In this document: piece by piece, positions 37,799 through 48,997 of the stretch
Layout of the letters: the number at the start of each line of letters is the position of its first letter
Numbering within the stretch: position 1 is the stretch's first letter
Assembly (NCBI RefSeq): GCF_026262505.1
Contig: NC_067208.1
Span: 5,961,962-6,025,961, forward strand
Direction: 5' to 3'
Source of the DNA: Trichomonas vaginalis G3
Taxonomy: Eukaryota; Parabasalia; Trichomonadida; Trichomonadidae
Length of the DNA stretch: 64,000 nt
Notes under the pieces: generated by a model
The model's database searches: none
What the model was told of the DNA's origin: nothing
The model's input: the letters and a program-made list of their open reading frames with translations, nothing else
Position numbers and translations under genes: made by a program

Positions 37799-38446
37799 AT
37801 GGACAATCAGTATGATAAAATTAAAGAAGAAATGCACAATTTAGTTGAGAACCTCTCCCAGAAGTTGCAATCTGGACATGTTTCTATTAAAAAACTGAAT
37901 GATGCTTTCCAAAACATCGATTCACTTACAGACAAAATTGCCAAAACGAAGACTCTTCATGACACTTTGCACAAACGTATTTATCCTACCATTTATCATC
38001 TCACCGAGAAACTTGTTATAACTCATGACGAAGAAACAAAGCGAAACGCTTCCAATACAATAGCAGAGCTAGAAGATATTTTCAATTCTATTATTGATAA
38101 CATCGAAGACACAGCTGTAACAGAAGAATTGATTAAAGATCTTGAATCAATTAGTAGCAAATACAATCAAACACATGATGCTAGTGAGGATGCATACATA
38201 AAACTAAAGCAAGCAGAAATTGACGAATTTTTCGCAAGCCCAGAATCTAAATTTGAAATTAATACAAATGGTGAAACAGATCTTGCTACAGCATTCGGAG
38301 AAATAGATAATTTCTTCGAAAGAGAAGAAGCTAAAGCTAAACCACAAACCAACACTAGTTTTTCAACAATTATTGGTCTTGGAATCACAGTTGGCGTGAT
38401 TGTTGGCGTTGTAGTTGCTTTGTATAAGAAATTCAAGCATCATTGA
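37799..38446 (+). CDS. C-tail-anchored coiled-coil membrane protein
   Basis: 215 residues from the ATG at 37799 (TCAATATGG overlaps the start codon). The body is helical and charged with coiled-coil character (residues 1-130), then an acidic linker. The C-terminus has one hydrophobic helix (about 188-206, IIGLGITVGVIVGVVVALY) followed by the basic end KKFKHH. There is no signal peptide. A single C-terminal helix with a short positive tail is the form used for outer membranes of mitochondria-related organelles, so a hydrogenosome outer-membrane location is possible; ER or other membranes cannot be excluded. Confidence 0.65.
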   Translation: MDNQYDKIKEEMHNLVENLSQKLQSGHVSIKKLNDAFQNIDSLTDKIAKTKTLHDTLHKRIYPTIYHLTEKLVITHDEETKRNASNTIAELEDIFNSIIDNIEDTAVTEELIKDLESISSKYNQTHDASEDAYIKLKQAEIDEFFASPESKFEINTNGETDLATAFGEIDNFFEREEAKAKPQTNTSFSTIIGLGITVGVIVGVVVALYKKFKHH

Positions 38447-38546
38447 GTTTTTTTTTTTAAAAAAAAGGAATAAAATATTGTATTTTTTTAAAATTTCAAA
38501 GAAATAAACAAAATTTTTAAAATTATACAAGAAAACAAAATATTAC

Positions 38547-39875
38547 TTAGTGCTTTTTGAAAGCATCAAGTAGGGGAGAAACAAAATTCGTATATTTAAA
38601 ATCATCTCCTTTAATTTTCTTAAAGGAAATGATGAAAATGTTTCTGAAGCCTTGTAATCGACAAATTTCAGCTTGTGCTTGTAGATCGTTATCTGTCAAA
38701 GTATATAAAAGCGGATTTTCTTTTTCAAAAGCAATATTGGCAGAAATAATAGCATTCTCCAACTTTTTGGCAACAAACATTGGATCTCTGTGGCTGATTG
38801 TCTGAGATAATAATACATTCGAAGATTTTTGTGCTCCTTGGCGAATTTCATCATCATTCATGTTCTCAACGTTTAGAGATATTGATCTTGGCTGTATCTT
38901 TTGCTTCTCAGGCGAATTCTGAAGGGTAACTTTTTGAGATGGATCATTTTTAGGCGACGGAACGGATTCTGTGTACAAGGATCCGAGTGGTTGTTGGTTC
39001 TCGTTAAAGTTGGACGATGAAAATCCTCCGACCGAAAGTGAAAGATTTTCAGATCTTTGGACGAAACAAGGCTTGGAGTGTGGGAATACGTTTCTGATAC
39101 CGAATAGCCATGGATGAGCTAGTATTCCTGTAATGTCGATACGTTTTGAAGGATCTGGGTTTAATATAGCGACAATAAGTTCTCTACATTCATCAGATAT
39201 ATTGTCAATCGGTAGGAATGAGCCTGTAGAGATCTGTTTTTGCATTTCTTCTGGATCTTTATAGTTCCAAGGTACTGAGCCATCAACTATCGCATAAAGT
39301 ATAACGCCGAGGGCCCAGACATCTGCCGGAGGTCCCATATATGGCTCTCCTGTAAGCGCTTCTGGTGAAATATAAATTGGAGAACCACATTTATTAGTTA
39401 GGGGCTTATCGGCTTCAATTGAGCATAATCCGAAGTCAATAATCTTAACAGTAGTAGAATCTGTCATCAGTAAATTTTCTGGCTTCAAGTCTCGGTGAAC
39501 AATGTTTTTTGAATGAATATAACCAACAGAATAGGCTATTTGCTTGAAAATTCGTTTTGCAAGTGATTCTTCAACACGAGTATGAGAAATAATATAGTCA
39601 AAAAGCTCACCACCACTAATATATTCCATAACAAGGTAATATGAGCCTTCATCTTCTAAATAGTCAATAAATTTGACAATACCTGGATAGTCTAGTCGTT
39701 TCATTACACTTACTTCTCTTTATAAACTTTCTAAATCATGAGGATTTCGGAGTATGAGTTTGTTTACAACTTTGACTGCAACTTGGTCTTTAGTAAAGAT
39801 ATTAAAGCCTATCCACACCTTTGAGAATGCTCCTTCACCAATAATTCTCACAAGGCGATACTTACCGACAAGCAT
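38547..39875 (-). pseudogene. CAMK/KIN1-type protein kinase interrupted by one in-frame stop
   Basis: From the ATG at 39873-39875 the frame encodes the glycine loop (IIGEGAFSKVW) and the ATP lysine (VAVKVV), then hits TAA at 39720-39722. The same frame continues without shift: REVSVMKRLDYPG with the helix-C Glu, HRDLKPEN, DFG, the SPEALTGEPY region and ADVWALGVILY, to the stop at 38547. The last 45 residues (ICRLQGFRNIFIISFKKIKG...) resemble a KA1 domain. Only one codon, where kinases usually have a variable residue before REV, is a stop. It may be a recent nonsense mutation, a sequencing error or readthrough. A downstream start at 39704 would lack the ATP-binding loop. Confidence 0.75.
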
Positions 39876-39902
39876 ACAGTCAAATTTTATGACAACACTC
39901 AA

Positions 39903-40829
39903 TTGCTGACAAAATTTTACAACTGAAAAATAAGTTCCGAATAGCTGTCTCTATTCCAAATTCAGAAATTAAAGTGTCATTTTTGGACTAGCCAAAATTC
40001 GAGTGAAAAATTTCAACAAAAATTTTAATGAAATGACAACAAAATATTTAAAAATAATATTTTTATCAAATCATTGAAAAATTCTTATTTTTTAAATTAT
40101 GATTGGCTTCAAAATTCATATCTGGGATCAGAGCATACATATTATTCTCTTGATAAACCTTTAAGACTTGACAAGTATTCCGAAAATGATTTTAATTGAA
40201 TGACATGAAAGATTTCCATTTTGTCTTGAAATTTACGAAATATCGATTTCAGTATGCATTAATGATATGAGATAAACATTTTCATCTATCCTTCTTTTCT
40301 TGATAGATATGTTACACTAAATCATTATATCTTTTTCTGACAAAATGGGTTCATACAATAAAACATATATCATTTTTATTAAATTACACCTTATTAACTC
40401 TGTTTCAATCAAATCTCCTCTACATAGTATTTTAATTAGGAGCTATGCGCAAATCATGTCATTGATAAAGTAATCAATTGATACAAGTTTTTGCTGCTTA
40501 TATCATGTCATCCAAAGAGTCTTTTTACAAATTAAGAACAATAATATGAATCCACATTAACTAAGGCATATAATAAATGCATTTACATCAATACAAAACG
40601 ATTCTCGTCAAAAAAGTTTTTTAGAATATGAGCTCTTGTATTCTTTGTATCTAAATCCCTTGAAGAGAGCTACATAATTTAACAACAATATATGCTGACC
40701 AATTCATTATACCTAAACCTCATTGAGCTTAGCAATATAATAAAGATTATTACTGAAAATCAAACTGTTTACAAATATATTATCCATTTAGAAAAAAATA
40801 AAAATATAAAAATAAATAAATAAAAAAAG
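39903..40829. other. Spacer, about 0.9 kb, without recognised gene
   Basis: AT-rich sequence with stops in all frames. No tandem repeat, terminal inverted repeat or RNA gene was recognised. Confidence 0.5.
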
Positions 40830-43595
40830 TTACAATTCGATTGGTCTTTGTGTTTCTTTTCTATAATGTCTTAATTGTCCAGAAGGAGGAGCAGCAGCGA
40901 ATGCAGGGAAAGCACCATATGGCATAAGCATTGCATCAGAAGTTCTATAAGCAGTGTATCTCCTAGAAACTGGTTTTTTGTCTTCATCATCGTCATCATC
41001 AGAATCGAATTCGGACTTCTTTCTAGGCATTCCTTTCGATTCTATATCTCTTTGGTGCATCTGAAGGATCTTTCTCGCTGTGTCATCAAATGCTTCACCG
41101 CGAGTAGTTCTTTCTGACGCCATCTGTCTTTCTTCTACTATGTCTTGTTTCTCCTGTTCTAAGACTTGTTTCATACCTTCGTAATAAGCCATTTCCGCAC
41201 AAGCAGCTTTGTATTTCCTGTCTAATGACATGGATTCAGCTCTCATCTCTCCACCCTTGCGGAAGACTTTGTCCTGCTTGGAAACATCCTTTTGGGAGTC
41301 TTTTTGAAGGGCTTCGATCTTTTGGTTGATTTCATCCAACAAAATTTGTTTTTCCCATAATTGTTGGCCTTTTTCGTTGATTCTTTGCTCGTAAGTGGCA
41401 ACTTTCTTGTCAAGCTCTTGGAGAGTGAAGTCTTTGCCATTGTATTTACGTGGTCTGGCTTGCTCATCTGGATTTTCGAGCTTTCTTGTAATTACATCAA
41501 CATCTTTTCGCTCGCGATCGAGTTGTTTGTCAAGATCGGCAATTTCATTGTCATAAGCTCTGACTTGAGGTACTTTTCTGCACATAATGTCGATTCTTCT
41601 CTGGATATCATCTAATCTTAGACCTAATAACTTTGTTTCTTCTTCTCTTTCCTTCAAAGCGACTTCACCGTTCTTGAGGATGTTCTCGTGAGTGTTTAAT
41701 TGCTCTCGCAAGATGCACATCTTGTCGCCAGAGTCAATTAATTCTCTTTGCTTGTCCTGGCATGAAGCTGTCTGCTTCTTCCAGTCGTTATGCTTGAGTT
41801 TGATGTCTGTTTCGACACTTCTGAGGACTCTTTCCAAACGTTTAGTTTCATTTTGTTGGAAATCAATTTTCTGGTTCAAATCTTGGTTGCGAAGTTGAGC
41901 ATTCTTGAGTTCTGACTTAGTACTGTTCCTTCTCTTGAATGCCTGATCGAGTTCTGCCTTCTTTAGCTTGACTTCATCATCGATATCTTCGAATTCTTTT
42001 CTCAAAACTTCGACTTCGTTATCTAGAATTCTTATTTTCTCTTTAAGTTCAACAATTAACTGTTTCGAAGTTTGGATGATGTTTACATAACGGTTTCTAT
42101 CGAGTTTCACTTTTTCGTAAAGTTCTGAATATTCTTTCAACTTCTGATTAATCATTTCTTGCTTTCTGCAGAGGTCAAGATAGTCCAAATTGACTTCCTT
42201 TGCTTGTATTTTAGCATCAACAGTCTTCTTCTTCATTGCAGCCATTTCTCTTGCTTTTCTATCTCTAATAAGTGAAGCTTCTGTTAACTGGCGTTCGATT
42301 TCGTGTTCCTTCTTAGATAACTGATCGTGAATTGCTTGTTTTCTGTCCTTATCTTGAACAGCGGCTTTGATATCTGCCATCATTTCTGCAGTTACGCCTT
42401 CTAACTGAACAATCTGCTGAAGGGCGGCCTGAGAAGCAGCCATAGCCTTCTCGTATTGGGCGTGCATCTTCTTATTGTTCTCTTCTTCTTTTTGTTGATC
42501 TTGATTTAGAGTGTTTAACTGTCCTTCAAGAGCTTTCTTGTCGAGGATCTGATTTGCTATAGCTTCCTCTAGCTTTTGAGCTTCTTTCTCTTTCTTTACG
42601 ATATCTTTTGAGCCAACATCTAATTTTGCCTCAATAGCAGCGATTTCTTTGTTTGTTTCTGTGATCTGCTTTTGTATCTTGCGATTTTCGAACTCTCTTT
42701 GCTGCTTTGTATTCGTTTGTTCTGCGCATTTTGTCTTTAATTCTTCAGCTTTCATTTTCATGTCATTTGTAGCAAGAACCATACCATCGATATCGTTCAG
42801 GATATGTTGGTTCTCTGTTTCTAAGTCATGGGCTTGGTTGTGGAGTGTTTGCAAAGAAGCTTCGAGTTGCATACACTGATTTGTAGCTGTTTTCTCTTCT
42901 GTAAGCATAGTATTATGGGAGGATTCGACAGCGTTGGCTTTGGCACGCGTTTTGTTTGGTTGTGCGCCAACTTCGAACATTTTCTGATTTGCAGCTCTTT
43001 TCTTTTTCTCGAGTTCAACGAGCTGTTCTTCATCTGCTTGTATGTAGTTTAAGAGGCTCTGGCCTTCGGCTTTTAATGATTCGATCTGTTTCTGCAAAAA
43101 TTGAATTTGTTGTTCTAAGTTTGTATTTTCTATCTGTACTTGACGCTTGAGAGGTTCAAGCTTAAGCTCTTTATCATCACGAGCTTTAGCAACTTTATCT
43201 TGAAGTTTATCTGCTTCTTTCTGTTTAACTTTTGTATTTGCTTGAGTTTGTTCGATCTGTTCACGCGTTGCTTCTAATTCTGCTTGTATATTAGTAACAT
43301 GCTGACGCAAAGCAGTCAATGCCGTTCTATGTTCCTCTTGCTGTGTTGCAGAATTTTGGATTGTATTTTTCTGAGCTTTTAATTCCTTATTTAACTCTCT
43401 TGTCCTCCTAAGTAATATTTGCTCTGTTGAACAGGATTGTGTAAATGCTTGATGTAATTTTTTAAATTTAAATGTCATTGTATTGAAGACATCTTGTGTG
43501 ATCTGTCCGCTTTCAAGGAGGTTAGAAAGAATTACTAATGCAGGATGATTTTCATCTGACGTTTCAACTACCACTTCAGTTTCTTCGTCACTCAT
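40830..43595 (-). CDS. CCDC146: CCDC146/MBO2-like ciliary coiled-coil protein
   Basis: 921 residues from an ATG at 43593-43595, coiled-coil almost throughout. It fits CCDC146 by length (human protein about 955 residues) and local signatures: an N-terminal HPALVILSNLLESGQI segment, the central EYSELYEKVKLDRNRYVNII stretch (human has a closely similar FAKLYDTIRNERNKFVN), the NPDEQARPRKYNGKDFTLQE block, and the C-terminal end with MPYGAFPAFAAAPPSGQLRH leading to a short basic RPIEL-type tail. CCDC146/MBO2 acts at centrioles/basal bodies and in motile cilia or flagella, which fits a flagellated protist with a centrin-like gene nearby. Confidence 0.85.
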   Translation of the reverse strand: MSDEETEVVVETSDENHPALVILSNLLESGQITQDVFNTMTFKFKKLHQAFTQSCSTEQILLRRTRELNKELKAQKNTIQNSATQQEEHRTALTALRQHVTNIQAELEATREQIEQTQANTKVKQKEADKLQDKVAKARDDKELKLEPLKRQVQIENTNLEQQIQFLQKQIESLKAEGQSLLNYIQADEEQLVELEKKKRAANQKMFEVGAQPNKTRAKANAVESSHNTMLTEEKTATNQCMQLEASLQTLHNQAHDLETENQHILNDIDGMVLATNDMKMKAEELKTKCAEQTNTKQQREFENRKIQKQITETNKEIAAIEAKLDVGSKDIVKKEKEAQKLEEAIANQILDKKALEGQLNTLNQDQQKEEENNKKMHAQYEKAMAASQAALQQIVQLEGVTAEMMADIKAAVQDKDRKQAIHDQLSKKEHEIERQLTEASLIRDRKAREMAAMKKKTVDAKIQAKEVNLDYLDLCRKQEMINQKLKEYSELYEKVKLDRNRYVNIIQTSKQLIVELKEKIRILDNEVEVLRKEFEDIDDEVKLKKAELDQAFKRRNSTKSELKNAQLRNQDLNQKIDFQQNETKRLERVLRSVETDIKLKHNDWKKQTASCQDKQRELIDSGDKMCILREQLNTHENILKNGEVALKEREEETKLLGLRLDDIQRRIDIMCRKVPQVRAYDNEIADLDKQLDRERKDVDVITRKLENPDEQARPRKYNGKDFTLQELDKKVATYEQRINEKGQQLWEKQILLDEINQKIEALQKDSQKDVSKQDKVFRKGGEMRAESMSLDRKYKAACAEMAYYEGMKQVLEQEKQDIVEERQMASERTTRGEAFDDTARKILQMHQRDIESKGMPRKKSEFDSDDDDDEDKKPVSRRYTAYRTSDAMLMPYGAFPAFAAAPPSGQLRHYRKETQRPIEL

Positions 43596-44336
43596 TCCAT
43601 CCTGGTAACGAGTTTTACGATTATTGTAAACAAGGAATTTTCAAATGTGTACGTTTTTTAAATGCAATATATTTTTCAATCTAATACAATCACCATCACA
43701 ACAAGGAATTTTAGAATTAATACAAAATTGCTTGATTCAGTTCTGATTATTGATATTGTATCAAATTATGTTATTACAGGTATTTCAAACCGCTCTTTTC
43801 ACTGTTGGATGATATTGAACTACAAATCAATGTTATTATTGGTAAAAATACTTAAGATTGGACAAAAATCTAAAAATTAATGATCTACTGATTGTTTACT
43901 CATGATGGAAAGGATTTTTATCATTCAACAAACACATAAGTATTAGATGTGAATTTTATTGTGTTTATTAGTGATGCTAAGTATATGTATCGGATGTGTT
44001 ATTTCAATTCTATGAATTAACGTTTCCGAATTGGGAGTGTTCAGATTGGGTTTTGAGGGAATTTGTAAATGCTATCATTCTCATTTGTGAGAATTTACAC
44101 TTTTCCGACGTTTTGTCAGGTGCGCGAAGCGACCCAAAAATATCGGAAAAGTGTAATTCTCAGGTATATGATTATTTTTGCTTTAATGCCGAACAGCATT
44201 TGAATCAAAAATAATCGTATGTCCGAGAATTGGAGTTTTTTTTACATTAAAATATTTTTGCCATAGTGTCAAAAATAAAGTAGCCGATAACCAAAATGGT
44301 TCAAAGGGATTTGGAGCAAAATGGCTCAAAAGATAT
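43596..44336. other. Spacer with an imperfect inverted repeat
   Basis: No gene seen. GAGAATTTACACTTTTCCGA (44089-44108) pairs with 44143-44161, one base shorter, around a 34-nt loop containing GCGCGAAGCGACC. It is probably a small foldback insertion or a structured 3' region. Confidence 0.55.
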
Positions 44337-46124
44337 CTAAATATTGCTCCGAATCTTCTTACTGATTTCATCAGCAAGTTCAAAGAATTTCCTGAAGTCT
44401 GCTGAATCATCTATATCATCAATTTCATCAAATGCATCATTGATTTGATTCTGAATTTCCCTGAATAAATCTTTGTTGATGCACTTCAACCTCCTGTTAT
44501 CATCGTACACTTGAGTTAATTTTTCTTCAGCCTTCTTCTTTCCAGTTTCATTTGCGGCCTTATGCCTTCTGATAATCTCCTGAACCATTTCATCATTGAG
44601 TTTGCCATCGTGGCAGAAGTCGAATGTCTGGGCGTATTGTGTTTCTGGATCAGTAGCTTCGACAACGAGCATACCTTCATTGTTAATAGCAATTTTAAGA
44701 AAAACTTTTGTACATTCCCTTGGAATATTCATGAAAGTGACATCTCTGAGGAATACGTTTTCTGAGCACTTGGTGCTTTCACCTTGGTAGATTTCGATGG
44801 TGAAAGTAGATGTATCTTTGATCTTGAATTCCATTTGGGTCTCCTGTGGGATTGGCTCGTTGGCGTTGATGAATTTCTGGAATGTGTCGTTTACAGTCTT
44901 GATGCCAATGGAAATTGGCTGAACATCTACGACAGCGATTGTTCCTGGATTGACATAATCCTTAACATCTTCGAAGTCTTTGAGTTGATCATTCAGTATC
45001 TTCTGGCAAATTGTGGCTGCACCATCAGATACAGCCTTCAATGAATTTAAGTAAGGATAGATCTTTCCTGGGAAGATTTCTTCAAGTTTCTCTTTAACAG
45101 CTGGGATCATGCTAGAACCACCGACAAGTAATACACCATCAATGTTAGTTGGCTTGAGACCAGCTGCTTTGAGGGCAGAATGGATTGGAGTTGGAATTTG
45201 GTCAAGTATTTTATGTCTAATCAAGCTGTTGAGCCTCATAGCACTAAGACTAAGAGTAAGATCTTGGCCATTGTAAAAGTTTGGAATGGTAATCTGTGAG
45301 CTACTCTTTGAGCTAAGTGCTATCTTTGCTTCTTCTGCTGACTGAAGAAGAGCTACCATGCTTTTCTTGTTGTTTGGATCTTTTGGATTAAAATCAGGCT
45401 GGAACTGTTCAATGCAATGGTCAGCGATGATTTTATCTATATCCGCGCCACCTAAGTTTGAGTTACCAGCGACAGCTTTGACAATGAATACCCGGCCATC
45501 AATGTAAACGATGGAAACATCGAGTGTACCAGCACCAAAGTCGAAAACTAACAAATGAATATTATCCTTTGGCTCGATGTTGTAGTAGGCGATGGCAGCA
45601 GCTGTTGGTTCGCTGAGGAATTTGCAGACATTTAAGTTGGCGATTCTTGCAGCAGTTTTGACAGCATTTCTTTGTGCGCTGTTGAAGTATGCAGGAACAG
45701 TAATGACACAGTCTGTAGCTTCTTGGCCTGTACAGCTCTTGCATGTATCCTTCACATATTCTAACAAGAAACCGAGAATTTCTTCTGGGATGTATTTCTT
45801 GCCGTCAACTACGATTAATGGATTATCATCTTCATCAGGCTGAATTTCGAAACCAACATTCTCCAAAAGTTTCTGAACTGAACAATCGTGATATTTATGA
45901 CCAATCAAGTGTTTAACTCCGAAAATTACTCTTGAAGGATATCTAACAATCTGATGTTTAGCGTAAATTCCATATTCTACTGAACCTTCTTCTTGAATCA
46001 TAACGTAGGAAGGGATAGTTTCTTTTCCTTGGAAAGTAAGAGGTAAAATAGCATTCCTTTCACTGCGAGTATCTGAAATGTGGTGGACAACTATAGTAGA
46101 GTTACCAAATTTAATGCCAAGCAT
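44337..46124 (-). CDS. Divergent Hsp70-family protein
   Basis: 595 residues from the ATG at 46122-46124 (MLGIKFGNST); a TTG-started in-frame extension of 45 codons is not used. Nucleotide-binding domain landmarks are present but altered: GIKFGNST replaces GIDLGTT, then VITVPAYFNSAQRNAVKTAA, LSEPTAAAIAYY, FDFGAGTLDVSI, NLGGADID and VLLVGGSSMIPAVKE. The peptide-binding domain is shortened and diverged, and the end is KKIRSNI, not EEVD or KDEL. It resembles atypical cytosolic Hsp70/Hsp110-like chaperones. An Inr-like TCATTGGG lies about 135 bases upstream, and out-of-frame ATGs lie between, so the 5' end is unclear. Confidence 0.85.
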   Translation of the reverse strand: MLGIKFGNSTIVVHHISDTRSERNAILPLTFQGKETIPSYVMIQEEGSVEYGIYAKHQIVRYPSRVIFGVKHLIGHKYHDCSVQKLLENVGFEIQPDEDDNPLIVVDGKKYIPEEILGFLLEYVKDTCKSCTGQEATDCVITVPAYFNSAQRNAVKTAARIANLNVCKFLSEPTAAAIAYYNIEPKDNIHLLVFDFGAGTLDVSIVYIDGRVFIVKAVAGNSNLGGADIDKIIADHCIEQFQPDFNPKDPNNKKSMVALLQSAEEAKIALSSKSSSQITIPNFYNGQDLTLSLSAMRLNSLIRHKILDQIPTPIHSALKAAGLKPTNIDGVLLVGGSSMIPAVKEKLEEIFPGKIYPYLNSLKAVSDGAATICQKILNDQLKDFEDVKDYVNPGTIAVVDVQPISIGIKTVNDTFQKFINANEPIPQETQMEFKIKDTSTFTIEIYQGESTKCSENVFLRDVTFMNIPRECTKVFLKIAINNEGMLVVEATDPETQYAQTFDFCHDGKLNDEMVQEIIRRHKAANETGKKKAEEKLTQVYDDNRRLKCINKDLFREIQNQINDAFDEIDDIDDSADFRKFFELADEISKKIRSNI

Positions 46125-46303
46125 GGTAGTGGGCTTGGATGCTTGTAGCTGGCTTTTTTTTGGCAATTCTTGCCTATTCAATTTGATATCAAAATCATAA
46201 ATTACATCCCAAATCTTTGCATTGTTTTCCACATGTCTAACATAGTATTTTACTCCCAATGAATTTTAAAGATATTAGGCATGTGGAAAATTTTTGAGAT
46301 TTC

Positions 46304-47343
46304 ATGACCACTAAAGATTGCTCATCAAATCATTCTCTTTCTGTGAATGAGAATCAAAGACTTCATAGCGATTTATATCCACATCTTTACGAAGGATATT
46401 TATTACTTGAATTATGCTGTTTTCTCGGACCAGTTGATTGTTTCAAATTTTTGAGAACGAAATTTAACTCAAAAATAACTGATACGTGTCCAAAATTGTC
46501 ATTTTTAGGCGGAAATCAAGAGATCATGAATGAATGTTTGAAATTTCAACAACCAAATAATAACAGCATGTTTTATGTAGTTATTTCACACAACATTGAT
46601 TTTGTTACATTCTTGATGAATCAATACAAATTAGAGATCGATTTATATAGCGGCAGTCGCTTTAGCAATTTTGAATCATTTTAGGTATAATTCGATCAAA
46701 CTAATGATATTAACACATGCCTTATCGTATCGGCGAAGTATAATTATCCATTATTTTGTGAATATTTCATATCACATGGTGCAAATATCAATGTAAAAGA
46801 TGAAGATGGAAAAACAGCTCTACATATTGCAGCAGAAAATAATTGAAAAGAGCTAGCAGAATTTCTTCTTTCACACGATGTAAATATAAATGAAAAAAAA
46901 ATTTTCTGGAAAAACAGCTCTTAATATTGCATCAGAAAATAATAGTAAAGAAACAGCCGAAGCTATCAATGAATTAAGCAATTATGGAGAAATCGCTCTT
47001 CATATTGCATCTAGGTGTAATTGTGCGGAAATAGTTGAAATTCTTCTTTTGAAAAAGATGAAAAAGGAGAAACTGCTCTTTTTTATGCATCATCATATGA
47101 TAATCAAGAAACAGTCGAATTTCTTCTTTCATATGTGGAAATGTCGATGACAAAAATAAAAATGGAGGAACCGTTATTCTTATTGTGGCAGCACTATATT
47201 GTAAAGAAACAGTCGAATTTCTTCTTTCATATGGTGCAAATATCAATGAATTAAAATAACAATGGAGAAACCGCTTTTCATCTTGCATCACAAAATAACA
47301 ATAAAGACACAGCTGAAATTCTTCTTTCACATGGTGCAAAATG
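46304..47343 (+). pseudogene. Ankyrin-repeat protein pseudogene (DUF3447-type N-terminus)
   Basis: From the ATG at 46304, 126 codons resemble the N-terminal domain of Trichomonas ankyrin proteins (CFLGPVDCFKFLRTKFNSKI, SHNIDFVTFLMNQYK), then TAG at 46682. Clear ankyrin repeats continue with further stops and shifts: DGKTALHIAAENN, SGKTALNIASENNSKETAEA, EIALHIASRCNCAEIVEILL, then decayed repeats to about 47340. At least four breaks. Compare the intact paralogue at 52945-54234. Ankyrin proteins form one of the largest Trichomonas families and many copies are decayed. Confidence 0.85.
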
Positions 47344-48997
47344 ATAATGTCTCTAAATCAGATCTGTCTTTTTTATCTCTCTCTCTCTCTCTGATATATT
47401 CGAAGATGAATTTCATTAGAAATAAGTATACACGTAAAAACGATTTTTTATTGCTACCTCTCAGTTTTCCTATATATAATATATATGTTTTTATTTCTTA
47501 AATTTTAAAGTATCCGTTTCCTTAAAACTGGAGCTTACTGAGACCTTAAATTTGAAAATTCGATGCTATTGTATTTCCCAATTTCGATATTTTATCGATA
47601 AAATAAAAATTTCAAAAATATTCTTATCGAAAATAGGCTATTGATTTTTTAAAAATAGCATTATGCATTTAAGAAATGAAAAATATTGATTGGTTTCAGC
47701 TCCATCTTAATTATTAGATGAAAATATGATAATATCGTTTCAAACTATGACATAACATTTCAAAGCTACAGTATCTGATATTGCCTTAATTATTTTTACC
47801 CCATATCACTTCGAATTATATCTTGGATTTTTCAAATTGTGGGAAAAAAAAATTGAAATGTGGAAAAAAAAAATTTGAACAGTGGAAAAAAATTGAATTG
47901 TGTATAAAACGAGTGTAGTAGCAATTGCTAGTTTTTTTTAACCTTTTTCCCTAACTTTTTTATATGATACAAAATATATATTAATTATTTATGAATCATG
48001 TAATTCATGAAGAGAAAAAAACTGGTTCATAAAACAACAATAGAATCAAATAAGAATTTCTGATGATAATAGCTCCATGAAAAGAATGTTTTTAAATAAT
48101 TGTTAAATCAGCAATATAAATGCTTGGTATGAATATTTGAGAATTATAATAAGGAGTATATATTTGATTAAAACCTCTTTAATATGCTTATATGTTGAAA
48201 AGATCAAGAATAGCAGATATGTTTGCTGATTCTAATATTTCTATGATTTTAATCATCTAAATATTAAGATTTTCATAATGGTAAGATATATTTTGGCGTT
48301 ATTATTCAGTTTTTACTTTGTTATTAACAAATTATTCGAACTTATTAGAGAAGGCGAATATATTGACAATTCAGCTAAATCTTGTCAGTTTTTTCGATGT
48401 TAATTAAAGAAACATATCAGTGCATGAAAATTAAAGTAAATTTAGTTCGAAATTTTATAAATTTTTAGAAAAATTTCCATACAACATTATTTTTAGAATC
48501 TGCAATATAAATCGCATTAATGTCACGTTGAAAATTAATCTTATTGTATTAATCAGATTTAAATATTGAACAAAAATCTGCTGCAGTCAATGATCATCAT
48601 GATGATGAAAAATTAAATTGATATTCTTGCTGAATGATTAAGTTAAACTATATTGAATCTTTTCTTAGCGTTTTTGACAAATTAATTCAATAACAAATTG
48701 TGAAGAAAAACAGAAGATATAACGATTTTGAATACTTTACAAAGTTAATTTTGAACCTCTAAACACGAGGAGTTGAATGCGGAACCTTAATGCGCTGTTA
48801 GTGAAGAGTACAGAAGTCTCATTTTTGGTATTTTTTGATTTTTTCAAGATTTTTTTTTGCAATGTCATAAATGCGATTTAATATAATGTTTGGAGTCTTT
48901 TCTTTTGGTTACATATGAATATATAAATATAACTTTGTTCTCATAAATTCATCATTTTGAAATTCAGTGGATTCGACCCGTCATCAAGAAATTGTAA
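47344..48997. other. Spacer, about 1.65 kb, without recognised gene
   Basis: AT-rich. Contains a (CT)n microsatellite near 47376-47392 and a short A-rich triplication of GTGGAAAAAAA near 47838-47890. No coding frame supported. Confidence 0.5.

Noticed and set aside
42649-43150. Plus-strand Cys/Phe-rich frames opposite the CCDC146-like gene
   Set aside because: Typical antisense of Glu/Lys-rich coiled-coil codons.
47376-47392. (CT)n run considered as a regulatory site
   Set aside because: Simple microsatellite in a decayed region, with no gene depending on it.
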